From: Chimonanthus salicifolius
Lineage: Eukaryota > Streptophyta > Magnoliopsida > Laurales > Calycanthaceae
Assembly (NCBI GenBank): GCA_013350335.1
Contig: CM023542.1
Span: forward strand, 4,394,025 to 4,458,024
Direction: 5' to 3'
Length of the DNA stretch: 64,000 bases
Part shown: positions 11,313 through 25,100 of the stretch, one piece after another
How the letters are laid out: every line of letters starts with the position of its first letter
Position numbering within the stretch: the stretch's first letter is position 1
Program-made: the position numbers and the translations under genes
Notes under the pieces: model-generated
Told to the model about the DNA's origin: nothing
What the model saw: only the letters and a program-made list of their open reading frames with translations
The model's database searches: none

Positions 11313-14300
11313 TTCATTGAGTCCATTTTCTGCCATCGATTTTTAGGCGGATCTTGAACAAGATTGCCTGACCATTTTCAATTGGGCATTTAAATTTTGC
11401 ACCACTCAATTGTATTGAGTTTATTTCCCTTGGGTTTAGATTTGCAAGAGTCTAGATCCTGAAACTCATAAAGCTGTGGTTCTAAGGTTTTCTTCAATTT
11501 GAACCTAGGACTACGTCAGTTTGGTCCACCTCTTCCAAGGTACTCTCTTTAGGTTGCTTTTTATCATATAATGAAGATACTTTTCTTTAGCAAAAATGTT
11601 TTGGGATGGCACTTATGTACAACTGTATGCTCTTATTTGTACATTTTTCAACTCTGATATATATTTTGGTAATTACTTTTTGACATGTACATTTCGTACT
11701 ATCAGGAAAAAAAATAGAAGTATATTCATTGTTTACATTGATGTAACATTTCAATCTAGTAAACCCAACTTTGACACACTTGGAGGGCGGTAAGAAGAGT
11801 GATACAATCTTACATGATGTAGGTTGTCAACTATTGCTAAATAAAGACAATCATAGGCATTTCTTAGGAATCATGATTGATTCATGGTGGTACATGATTC
11901 CCTAACTTTTTCTTAGCATCATTACTTCTAATAACTCTATGTTTTCTTCATAGGCTTGATTTAGGATATAAGTTGTACTGTAACCTAAATTCCTTTTCTA
12001 CAACATTGTTAATTTTTCCTATTTTGCATGATTCTGATTGTGCAGTTGTATTACCTATGTTTTCTTTGGTTTGTTGAATAAATGCATGTGAGTCTTTAAA
12101 AACAACCTTAATCTTTTCTATTTCTAAAAACAGCCAAGCTATTCTCTGATTATGTGGGACATGATCTAGGGACTCTAATTTGCCTAAGTTGAAAGCATTT
12201 TTTATTCTATTTTACCTTAAGCGGGATTTACTATTCATGGCAATGTAACTAGACTATAGTGTTACTTCTTTTATGCTATTATTGTTAAGGGTCAAATATG
12301 TGTTTTTGTAGCAAGCAATGGTCATAGAAGATTCCACTAATTTCAAGGTTGGGATTTATTTTGGCAAGTCCTAAGTGTTTAAAGAATCATCATGACTGGG
12401 AGAAGGAGATTGAGCTACACGAGGTTAGCCATATTCATTCCTCTTGACATATAGCACTTATCTTGACTGTTTTGGCTTTTCATGATCTTGCCTGGCTAAA
12501 CTTCACATGTATGTGATCATGCTATGCCATCAATATGTATGAATGAATAATCTCTAAGGCCAGCAGGTGGAAAATTGTTCTCTTCTTAATGTGGTGGGTT
12601 ACAAATTGTTTGTGGAAATTCTTACTTAATAATTTGTAACTATTGTATGATATATTAACCATTACTTAGTCCAGCAACACAAGTTACAATTCATTTGTAA
12701 TTCTTTTGCTTCTATGCTCTTTCGTCTGCTATTTCTTTCTTAGTGTGTGTTTGGCAACTTTGATTCTTCGAAAGATTGTAATTTTGAAGTCTAGAAAATT
12801 GGGGATTTCAAACTTGGTGTTTGATAGGCAGCAGATTAGGATCAAATATGTCAAAAAATGAGTGATTCTAGACTATTATTATTCATCTTGGGGGTTCAGG
12901 TTTGGTGGGGAAGGGTTGGAGTTTTTGTATGGGATCTTCTTCTCCCTAGACTAAGTTTTCAATTAAGAGTCTCCTTTCATTTTTAGAGACCCTTTACCCT
13001 TTCAGGCCAAATATTTAGGCTTGAGTACAACAAAAGGGCCAAAAAGTAAAGCCCAAGTCTGACCCATTAGTAAATTCTTAGGTCCATTTGTGCTGAATTT
13101 GTCAGTTAAAGTTATTCTGGGCCATACAGTTGGCATTTAAACTTATATTCCCATTCCTAGCCCATAGAACATAAAGAGTTCATTACAGTAAAATATCAAG
13201 ATAGGTTCGCTTTGGGAAATAAAAGATCGAAAAATGTTGTTTAAGATGGCTTGGGTATGCATACAAAGGGGCTAAAGCAACTCCAATACTAATAACTAAA
13301 GGTTTACAAGATCCAGGAATTTGGAGAAGTGGGAGACGAATAAATATCGTGAATGAAGGGAAGATGGCTTTTGATAGGGTTGAATGGACAATGTTCTAAA
13401 ATTGTCATGTCTTGAGTTGCGAATCTTAGAATTGTATGATCATCCCACCATCTGAAAAAAGAAGGAAAAAGATTGTAGGATCCTTTCCCCAGTAAATATG
13501 TATATGTGAATTAACATAAAAGTTAACAAGAGCCCATAACACATTTGTAAGTGCTAATGGTGCAACCACGAGGTTGCAAGCAAGTCCTATGAGTGTTGGA
13601 TAGGAATGGGCCCTTAGAAATTAATAGTTATAGTAATTGGTCAAATCCAAGTATGATTGCTAATTCCAGATAGGTGGGATAAAGCTATGGTAATGATAAA
13701 TAACAAAATATATATAAAAATAATAACATGAGCATGTTCTCCAACTTTCTTCCAATATCAAGTGAAAATTTGTACACATTGCAAAATGAATTAAAGCAAA
13801 GTAACAGTTTCATTGGAGTTCAAGTTTTAAAGTTCTAACTTCCTAGAAGTATTTTTTTGGAAACATTAACAATTTTATTCACGAGAAATAAATATATAAT
13901 ATACAATATTCAGTGTAAGAGACATGTATCTCTATATGGATTACATCACAAAAACCATAAAAACTCTCCTGCCTTTCTACTCCCACTTTCACCCAGAATC
14001 TGCAATGCCATTCACTGATCATTATGACATGCCTGAAAGAGATGTCCTGGGGCCCCTCTTTCCAGATTGATGATTTCCATAACAATTGTTCCCAGCTCCA
14101 TCTTACAACTTGCCCATGTATACCTCCAAGATCTTCATGAGATGCTGTGTATAGTTTGGATGCAGCTCCTCCTTTTACGGTCTGTCCATCTTGTCTGAAC
14201 TAAGCCCAATGGCTTAAAAGGGAAGCCTATATCCAACTCCAAGTGGGTTGGTTTCTGTCAGGCCTGGCCCATTTGCATCCTATTTATTACTTGATTGACT

Positions 14301-17300
14301 TATTGTGGTATAAGATTTATATCATTTTTTTTTTAATTGCTATATAAGAAACATCATGGCTTTCTCATCTCTGTGCTTATTAGTCACCTGATTGTTTTAT
14401 TAAACTTGAGTTCTCCAGGTTCTTGTTATGACCCCCCAGATACTTCTACATAATTTGGAGCATTGTTTTATTAGGATGGAGCATATTGCACTTCTGATAT
14501 TTGATGAATGCCATCACGCACAATCACAAAATAGGCATGCTTATGTACAGATCATGAAGGTATACATGTCTTTGTATATATTATTTAATTAGTTTGAAGA
14601 CATAAATAATCTGCTTTTTTTATGTTGTTTTAGTCAATGTTAATGATGTAGGACTTCTATAAAGCTTGTACTACAAAGCGTCCACGCATATTTGGCATGA
14701 CTGCTTCTCCTGTAGTAGGAAAAGGTAATAGATCTTATTGTTGTTAGAAATCCTTTGCTCCTTTGTTTTAGTCATCATGCTACAAGCAATATTTGTATCC
14801 CTAGTGATAATTATTTTTGATGATTGTTTCTAGAGATTGTTTGATGTCATATAGTTCATTGTCTTCTATTATTTCTCTGTTCTTATCTGTCTTGCAAGGG
14901 ACCTTAGCCTTCAGCAATATGATGTTGTTTTACACTGTTAGGGTTTGTTCACTGCTTTGGGGGCATGCAAACCCTAGTCATGTTTATTGGCCTAAAGATT
15001 ACTGGAAATTAATTTGTACATTGTTATCTTTTCTTGCAAGGGACCTACATTCACCTCTACAAACTTTGATATGCACTATTAGGGTTTTATGCTGTTGGGG
15101 GCATGCAAACCCTAGTTATGCACAATGTCCTAAAGTTTAGCAGGAGTCAATTTGTACCTTGTTGATTTGGTTGATGTTTTGTAAACTGGTTGATTGAAAT
15201 CCTCGTTCACTATGTCTTATTTTTTTTTTGAGACCTTGTTCGCTATTTCTTGTTGTGATTCATACGCTATTCATTTGTTTTTATTAATGTTCTTTGGGTT
15301 GTGCCCATTTGGTTTGTCCCCTTCTACATCTCTTATTATTGATACATATCATGTTACCCTTTTCATAAAAAGAAGACGAAAGAGATTCAATTGATGATCT
15401 CTTAGCCTTGGATCTCTAGATCATCATCATCAATATCAAAGCTACTAATTCCACCTTTTGGGTTTAGCTTTTTGAGTTTTTTGATCTCCTACATACGGGC
15501 ACAAACCTCCTTAAATGGTTTCCCCTCATTTTCCTGTTTTTGGGGCTATTTTCTAGGTCTCTCTAATGTGTTCATTCGTAGTTTGTCATTAGGCCATTCA
15601 TAAAATGACTTACAATTTGTATTTTTCGATCCATATGGTCGATGTTGACTTGTAGGCTGCAGGAACACATGGATCTTTATCTTGAACTTGATTCTCTGGT
15701 CATCAGATCATCACAAGTAAGGCCATAACTCATATCGTTTGATCATTGCTCGAATCGTCGATTTGTAGGTTGCGATAGAATGCTGACACATGGTTCTCCA
15801 GAATGGCATGCAAATGATGAACATCTGATCTTTGCAAGTTGACCATGTATTGCATTTTCTTAATCCATATATTTCGTAGATGATTCATGAGTTATGGAGC
15901 TTTCTCCAAGCTAAGATACACCATTGATAAAACCTTAAAATCTCTTTTCAATCTATTCATATCCTACCTTCCATTGATAATCTATATAAGGTCCATATCA
16001 TTTTAAAAATCCATGACATGATAACATTCTTGAGGTAGAACTTACTCTCAAAAGCTATCCATTGAGAAAATGGTGCTTCAAGTGTTATATGGAGTCATTG
16101 GTTTCTCAATTAGGCGATGTGAGGACTCTCTTACCACTTCACACCCGCCTTCACGTGCAGCCGCTCACCCTCCCTTACGTGTAGCGGTTGCAAGTGTAAC
16201 CTGCTCTGGTACCATGTTAGAAAACCAATGACATGATAACATTTTTGAGGTAGAACTCACTCTCAAAAGCTAGCCATTGAGAGAAGGGTGCCTCAAGTGT
16301 TATATAGAGTCATTGGTTTCTCAAATTAGCCGATGTGGGACTCTCTTGGCACTTCACAGATCAACCCAATCTCTCATGGGTTTTCAGTTGACTTCACTTG
16401 CTGTTGTTGGATTTCAGTTTTTCGTGCTTGATTGATCCATCAAAGCTTGAATATGCAAACGCGATGTGATTTTACGAAAAAATTAGGTGTCAATAAATTC
16501 ATCCTTTTAGGATGAATGGCAGGTGAGTAACATAGTTGATCATGAGTTGTGGATCCTCAAACAATTTTGATTTTTTTTTTCTTGATAGAAGATGAAATCA
16601 AGTTTTGGAGGTTCTATCTGGATATTGACCATGAGCACTTTGGAGAGATTTCATATTTGGATGATGAGTTTCATAACTCGAACATGGTGAACTTGAGAGG
16701 TGGCTTCAATAATCTTGGAGCTTACATTATCCTTCAGAAACAACTTCACATGCTTTGGTCAAACTGTGTAAGGGTTGAATCTAGTTATTTTTATGTTACA
16801 CTCTTATTGGTAGAGGATGATCAAGCCATCTAAGGCTCATATCATACCAAATCTGCTTTGAGGTTTGGTAATGAGTCCCTTCTAGATCGTAATCATTGGG
16901 AGTTATTGTATTGGATGAAACATGGAGCAATTTATCTTTAGACTTAGGAATCTATTCACTATCCTCTCTTGAATATCCCATTTTCTGTAGGCTTTGACTC
17001 CCTAGGTTGATGCTGAGATCGTCTGCTTTGACTCGTTGGAAGATTGACCCTCATCGGAACAAATGTCATGGTTCAAGGGATGAGGAGGAGCTTCGGTTGT
17101 TTCTACCTGTTCAAGTCGGCTGGAAGCCAGATGATCATGTTTGTCATTCTCCTTTGCAAGTAACTATTGCATTCCGACGGAAGAGGCGAGATCCTTCTCA
17201 ATCGAGGAAATGCCATTTGCCTGCCTCCACTAGTTTTCCGATGATTCTCTATTTCGTCTTTGCCACCTCCGGTTGTGCGAAGAAAGCCATTGATAGAAGA

Positions 17301-19117
17301 GGAGTGGATGGGGAGAACAATTATTGTAGAAGAATCCTTAAGAGGCTCAAGAGAGAGGAATGGATCCCTTAAAGTCTTTCAATCATGTAGATGGGCCTGT
17401 ATTCTTAGGGCCACGGTGCTCAAGCCGATCCAAGAGTCATGAGATTTGAGGTGCAGTCCAATTGGGCTGAGCTGAGGAGATCCAAGCCCATTGAGGCTGG
17501 GTCCTAATGTTTCTTGTCCAAACCCCATATCACCAGGCGTTGGGAGAATTGGATCTGGCCCAGGGCCATACTCGGTACCAGGTGAGTCTCATTGAGCCAA
17601 CTTCTAATACTCGCTCTTAAGAGCCTCCTTGCTCGGGCATTCAACGTCACCTTTCCCTTTTCGAATTCAAGATCCCTAGCTCCTGAAACCGTTCCTCCTT
17701 CCTCTCCTTTGTCTGATGTTGTAGCTCCATCTCTGGAAGAACCGACCCTGACAGTCTCGCCACGTGGCTTACCCCTCCAATGATACTTCTTCGATGTCCA
17801 GAGAGTGATTTTCTAGTGGAAACTTTGGCAAGCCCAGGATTTCTTTGATCAAGACAAGGAAAAAAAATCCCGTTCAAATCCATCTGCACTATAGATGGAA
17901 TCGATTTGTCAATCCAAACTTCCACTAAGATTTTTAGGGAAGAGCAGTCCTCCCTTGACAAATTCTTGTCAATAGTTTCAAGACGGTGCCGAACCTACTT
18001 CCGAAGTCTCGAAAGATTCTCTCCGATCATCCTTGAAGTAGAAGCCAAAGCATTGCAACCAAGTTCTCCTTGAATGCTAGAACAGGTTGGGTTTCCATCT
18101 TCCTAGGATTTGGAACTTGCCATTCACCAAGGGATTGTTCTCAGTGTTTGCCAATTCTTCCTACTGAATGGAAGGATGCCAAAAGGACCTTTCGCCGATG
18201 AGGCTTAGTTGGGGAAAGAAGCCTTCCTCTTCCAAAATCTGGGATACGATCCCAAATGATGAATCTCCCAATGTTCTAACCACCAAAGATTTAGACAACC
18301 ATCATGAGATGTCATCCCTATCCTTCGATTCCAGCATCAGGTCCATAGTGTTAATCTGAGTCTTCTTCCCCACTTCTTTCTCCTCAATCCTGGAGGAGTC
18401 CCCAACTAGAGAAGCCTAGGTTCTCCTAGATTGTGCCATTGTTCTTCTTGAGTTGTTGGTATGCCCTTTCTGGTTTCATTCTTCCTGACATCGTCTTCTC
18501 TGCTCTTTTCTGGGTGAGCAAGTGCTCTAAACTCAATCCTTTTGTCCCTACCAAAATGGGTTGGATTCACTTGCAGACGTCTACCATCAAGGAGAAGGCC
18601 ATGAGCTATGGAAATGGCCTTTTATGCTTGGGTGCCCGACTCCATCCCGAACAAAACCAAACACTCTCCCTTTGCTATCCTTCTTCTTCAGTATGAAAAC
18701 ATCCTTGACGATTCCCCACTGCCTAAAGAAGCCCTGCAGCCAGTTCTTAGTAGTTAAATCCAGAAGATTAGCCTCAAACAGAGTTACGGATGTCGATACT
18801 CTGAGGATCGATTTCTCCGGCCAGTGACCTCGTGCCAAATGCCGTTCCCAGCCAAGATCTCTCCCTTGTGCCTATCTTGCCTATCGTCGCCGTCGCCATC
18901 GCCGTCGCCATCACCATAGCCATCTCCGTGCAGGTAATCTTTAATCTCCATCCCTTGTCCTTTGTCATCCATTCTCACCAAATCAATTTTATTGTTTCTT
19001 GTACCCAATGAAGCACCGATATGGGTACGCGTATCGGATACGACACGTATCCGATACGGGGACACGGCAAATTTTGAAAAACTAGGATACGGGTGCGGCG
19101 GGATACGTCGAATTAAA

Positions 19118-19157
<40 letters not shown>

Positions 19158-22100
19158 ACAAAATAAATTCAAACATTTACAAAAAATCATTATAATAAAT
19201 TAGTTTGTAAACTAATATGTCAAATATACAACAAACTAGTAATTAGTAAATTAGTTTGTAAACTAATTGAACAAATACTAACTAATTAGTTTCTAATCAG
19301 AAAAAATCTAACCAATAGAAACATCAACATATCAACAAATTTATTAATTAAAACTAGATTTTAATTTTTGGAGAAATAAAAAATATATTTTATAAATTTT
19401 GAAACATTTTTTAATAAATTACAGTTCACAGATTTTTAATAGGATAATAACTATAATTATTAATAATAATTATATGATTCTCTTTAAAAAATAACATTAA
19501 TACTAAGCCTTAACATTAAAAGTATTAATGAAGGTTTTTTTCTAAATAACAGTACTAAAATCGAAAGGTTAAATATGTATGGGTTTCCTCGTTTTAACTT
19601 AAGCACGTGGGACAGGTTGCAGGGGTGTCTAGGCTACTGTTTGAGACAAGGGAATTAGGTTTAAAACGAATGGTTTTAAAGGGTTAGAAAAAAACCAAAA
19701 AAAACCAACGAAAAGGGGCAGCGGAAAAACACATATGTGGCGGCGGAAAACAGAGGAGGAAAGGAAGAAGAAAAGAGTTCGGGACTTGCAGCAAGGAAGA
19801 AGAAGGAAACTTGTAGTAAGTGGCTTAGGGGAAGATGAAGCATCACTCTCCGTCTCTCTTTGAAGTTTCATATGAAGAAGAAGAAAAGTGGAGGAAAACT
19901 GAAATCATGAGAAGAAGAACAAAAAAACCAGTGTGAAAGGTTATCTCTCTATCTTCTTCTCCTTCGATCATCTTTTTTTTTCTCGGCCGTGTCCCGGCCG
20001 TATCCCGACCCACATACGCGTATCCGGGGAGTATCCATAATTAAAATATTTTTTAATTAATTGGATACGTATCCGATACGTATCCGCGCCGTATCCGGCC
20101 GTATCCGTGTCGGATACGTACCAGACACGGGCACTTCAAGTATTTTGAAGTATCCGTGCTTCATAGCTTGTACCTCATCTCTATCTTCGTATATTCGTAT
20201 ATTCGTATGTCCATGTGTACTATGTTTTCTTCTATTTTGCTTCTTACTTATCTGAGAAACAAGATTGCCTTGTAGGGAAGTACAATATTTGGAGGAAGAG
20301 CATTGTCCATCTGGAAAATAGGCCCAATTTGCATTAGAATATCCTTGAATGGGAATATGACCATGAGTTATATGGGGTATGCTTCAACTGGGCCCTTTTG
20401 ATGTATTTGAGAATTCAAAAAACTGCTTGAAGATGGCTACTGCCTGTGCATGCATGAATTGATTGACCACACCAACAACATAAAAAATATTGGGTTATGT
20501 GATGTTAAATAAATGACTTTGCCAACTAATTATGGTAATATGCTGATCTTCTAACAAAATACCTTCTGAAGCATGTAATTTTGTATTTTGATCACAACGA
20601 GTATCAATGGGTTTACAATTGAGATGACTGGCCTCTTGAAGCAAGTGTAAAGCATATTGGATCTTAGATAGAGCAAATGCGTTTGATAGAGTGAGCTAGT
20701 CATAGGCCAATAAAATAATGAAGAGGACCTTTGACTTTGATATTGAAAATTGTGCAGAGATGTTCTTGCATAGCATTGTCGTCATTGGTAGTGAGGACAA
20801 TATTATCAACATAGACGACAATACTCAAAGTTGTGGATCTTTGTCATTTGACGAAGACAGAATGATCAGAATGATAAACTATGAATCCATGCACCAAAAG
20901 AGTAGAGTTAGACTCGTTGAACCGAAGCTTGTGGAGATTGCCTCAAACTATAGATGGCTTTTTTGAGTTGGTAAACCTTGTTTTGCTGCCCCTTTTTTGA
21001 GAAAGCTTGAGGTGGCAGCACATAACTTTCTATTTTAATTCTTCTTGTAGGCAAGTAGTTTTTGACATCGAGTTGATGGAGGTCAATTGAAATTGGTAGC
21101 ACTTGTTATGAGAACTGTCATTGATGTCAACATGGTGACGAGAGAAGGTCTCAAGATAGTCAACACACCATATTGTCTGAATGAGACTCTTGTGACAAGT
21201 CAAGCTTTATAACGTGCAATCGATCCATATGGATTGTGTTTAAGAGTAAACACCCATTTTCAACCAACTAGGGTTTGCCTTGGTATAGCAGTCATTTTTC
21301 GTGTATTTTTTTCCCAAGATCGAGCAATTCCTCTCTCATAGCAAACTTGCAAGTCGGATGCCTAAGAGCAACATCAACCCTCTTTGGGGTAGAAATATTG
21401 GTTAAAAAGGGAAGAAAAGATATATGAATGAGAAAGGACATGATAAGAAGCAAATCAATCTTTGGGATGTTTTGTGCAAGCACATTAACCTTTTTGAAAA
21501 TAGGTAAGTCTAGAGAGGAAAGTTGGTGATCGGGGTTGTTTGAGAATGATCGGGTGGGAAGAATCGGTTTGTATACGAAGAGTATTTAAGAAGCTAGTAT
21601 ACTCATTTTGGACTTATGATATCATATGGTTCTCTTATTATGACTTTCATTTTTAAATGCTTTTTTTGTTAATGATAAAAAATGAGAAATTTATCAAATG
21701 ATGCTAATTTATGGGCTCATTGTTATTGCCCAAAGATTTGTTACTTCAAGTCCCATGGGCGTTAGATAGGCAGTCGGCCCATGAAAACCATTTGCCAAAC
21801 CCAAATACAAATGCGAACCTTAGATTTATGTGATGAATGGCTTAGAAGTAGAAGATGATGACGATGACGATGATGATCTAATGATGCTAATTCCTCTTGA
21901 TGCACCTTTTTATTTTTGATATTTAGTTGTGTCAATGTTCTTAGTTTATGGACTTTTAACAATTTTATGGTTAATTGAGGAAAAAAAAGGGTTTCTACTT
22001 GAAACAGATAGACTGTTCTATTCCTATAAGAACTGAAATAATGTTGAAAGAAGAAACTTCCTCCCAGCTTTGCTGAACTATTGTTATGTGCATGTCTGCC

Positions 22101-25100
22101 TTAGTAATGACTATTTTTGTTTTTCTTAGTCTAGTAAGTTGATGTACTTAAGCAGATACACATTTTTTCAGGTGGATGCAATGCTGTAGATTATTCTAAA
22201 AGCATAAACAGCTTGGAGAGTTTACTTGATGCAAAGGTGAATGTTAAATATCATTAGGTTTAATGAAAAATATGATTAGGGTTGTACATGGACCTAATCC
22301 TGCCTTTCACCCATTTAGAGTAGCCTTTGATAAATCGGGCCTGTAGGCTGAACCTGATTTATAATGGGCGAGGCTTGGCCATCAAAACTCATTAGGCACC
22401 TATAGACCTATTAGTTGTATATAATTTTTCATGGGCCTCTTAATTGGTATAAATTTTACAATTTGTTAAATAATGTGCTCATAACCTCCTAAAGTTTTCT
22501 TTGTATACCCTTTCTTAAAAATATCCATAGTTCTTTATTCTCTACAGAGCAGCCCTACTACCCTTTTTGTTCATATTGCCTTGTTAACGGACTTACAGGT
22601 ACCTTGGGCTCAAGTTTTTCTTCAACAGTTGGGCATGTCGTAGAAAGTACATTGAGCTTTCAGGTGGGCTTGGGCTTTGGCCTTGGGAATGCTAGCCCAG
22701 CCAATGACCTGCCCAATTAAGATTTTCTCCTTCATAAGATTGTTATACATTTTATGATTTTGTTTGAGTCTATCTCTCTAGGTTTGTTCTGTTGAAGGCA
22801 AAGAAGAGCTTGAAGGTCTTGTTGCTTCCGCTGATGTGAAAGTCTATTATTATGGTCCCGTGATTGGTGCTTCAAATTGTATCGTATCTTATATGAAAAG
22901 ACTAGAAGAGATAAAAAACAGGGTATATATAGTTGTCATCTTTTGGTTGCTTCTTGCTCTGCTTCTTGATATAAAGATTTGACATATTGCTATTCTTACT
23001 GTGATTCATAATTGCAGTGTATGTCCATCATAAGAGAGAAATTTAATGTTGATCCAAAAGACATGCAGAAGAAGATAAAACTACTATGGAGGCTCCATGA
23101 AAATCTGATTTTCTGTTTGCAAAATCTTGGAATTTGGGGAGCAATACGAGTGAGTTTCTGTTTCTTCTGTAGGATGATGGTTTCACTGTAATTTGTTGAG
23201 CAGTCTGGTTTGTTAGTAGTAATAACATGCTGACAAAGCATCCTTCCACAGGATTTGAAGAATGTTTTGCATATGCATTTTATGAAGCGTCCATATGTAG
23301 AATAGTCATCTGCTGGCTGTATAATTCATTATTGCATTCTTCTGGAAAATGTTTGACATTTTCTTCTATAATTTAACATAATGAAAAATGTATTTTTGTT
23401 TATTTCCTGTTCAGTACATAAAATAGAATTATATAGTCGAAAATTCAAATGGCTTCCCTTCTCAGGATTTCTATCATAGATATCTTTTCTGAGGTGCTGG
23501 TTCGTCAGGAACATGCTCGGTTTATTATTTGTAGTTCCACAGAATAAAAATCTAGAACCCCTTTTTTCTCTTGATGGAAGATTTCAAGTTGAGCTATGTA
23601 CATTGTCAAGTCTCACTTAACATACTGTATTTGCTCAATCTGCGACTAGTTGAATGTGGTATTTATATGTTGACAGTCTCAGTACCCCTACCGAAATGCT
23701 TATCTTGATGCAATGAATGTCAGGTATTCTTACAAGGTGAATCGTAGAACCAGCTTTCATGATAATACTTTCCTGTTAGTCCTTATGGACGCAATATTTT
23801 TCAAGTTCCATGCTTGTGCTTAATGTTAGGTGCATTTTACTGGCTCACTGGTGTACGGGCATGGTTATTTGTTTTTATGTACAGATAATTGAATGTTTGG
23901 TTAGAATGCGTACACTTAAAAGTGGATGCATGCATCCCCTTTAAAACATCAAAATGGGCCCACTAGACATGGGATATATATGAGAATTTGAGGACATATG
24001 TGGAGCCCACTAGGGCCCATTTGGATGGGTTGGTTGAAAAGGTGTTTTCTTAAATAGGGTATCCGTAGAAAATCACCTTGACAAATTGGACAAGCATGGA
24101 GTTGATAGAATTGGTTTGTTGGTTTTGATGTAACTTTTTGTTTCATGAGATTTTTTGGGTCATCATCTTGCACATTCTTTCAAATAATTTTCTATAGGGT
24201 ACATTTATATTGGTGTACGTCAGCTTTGGCTCTTCTCTGTTATATTCCAATTCATTGTTTGTCCTACTGCTGATAATTCTCTCTTCTTCCATATTGAACT
24301 TACATTTCTATTTTTGTTCTTTTGAAAGGCCTTACGCGTTGTTTCTAGTGATGACCGTTTTGAGCTTTCGGAAATGATAGAGACAGATGACACAAATGAT
24401 ACCTCAGCTGATGTATATTTAACTCAAGCTTATTCAGTCTTTCATTCTGATTTCTTGAAGGGTATCAATTATGATCAGAATCTTTCTTTTTTAAATTTGA
24501 ACTATTTTATGTACCAAAGCATCTGTTATCTTCTTACTTTATCCAAGCTAATATTCTTTTTTTTTTTTTGAATGATAAGCTAATGATCTTTCTTCATTTG
24601 TGGTTTTAAATGCTTATTCAATGCAATTAAATTGAATGCCTGAGTTCTATTTCTAGACCTCAGCCTGAAGTTATATTTCTATGTATTTTGTTTCAATTGC
24701 ATTTCGGTGCTTTTTGGCTACAGTTAGGAAGAATGTTCTTTTTCCTGTTACTTTTGGAAACAGAGACAATAAAATATATTAATAAAGATGAGAAAAGCTT
24801 ATAAGAAAACAATAACAAACAAAAATGTAAAACATTATTGGAGAGCTATTCTGCAAGAGTAGAAATAAGATAACAAAGGTGGTGACCACAAGCAACCCCA
24901 AGTCCAGACAGCCAATTACAAAAAATCAACAGAGGCCTTGAGTCTCCTCATTCCAGCTTTCATCAGAAAGTCTGCCACTTCGTTCGCTAGATGCTTGATG
25001 TGTCTGAAAAGAACCTTCCTAACTCTGCAGGCATTTCTTGATATCTTGGACAATAGGAACCAACCTCCAAGGAGGGTAGTGCTTCCTGCTACTAGCCCAG

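Larger units (their letters stand above)
6691..12311 (+). other. DCL4 intron 2: retroelement remnants and tandem arrays
   Basis: 5.6 kb without DCL4 coding sequence. 7390-8200 resembles decayed LTR-retrotransposon non-coding sequence. 8450-9420 is a degenerate tandem array. 10690-10920 is a minus-strand LINE fragment. A TA microsatellite sits at 11281-11304. I see nothing identifiable in 6700-7390, 9660-10600 and 11310-12300. Confidence 0.6.
14725..22171 (+). other. DCL4 intron 5: transposon-rich
   Basis: 7.4 kb. In order: a ~142-bp tandem duplication (14894-15170), unassigned sequence, a minus-strand TRIM (16000-16358), RRM-type LINE ORF1 remnant (about 17000-18997) interrupted by a hAT-like element (19006-20166), and a minus-strand copia pol remnant (20280-21490). 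I see nothing identifiable in 15200-15990, 16360-16990 and 21500-22170 apart from a GAT-rich run near 21856. Confidence 0.7.

Noticed and set aside
17007..17372. 121-codon plus-strand open frame
   Set aside because: Lies over the minus-strand LINE ORF1 remnant, has no domain, and looks like a shadow frame.
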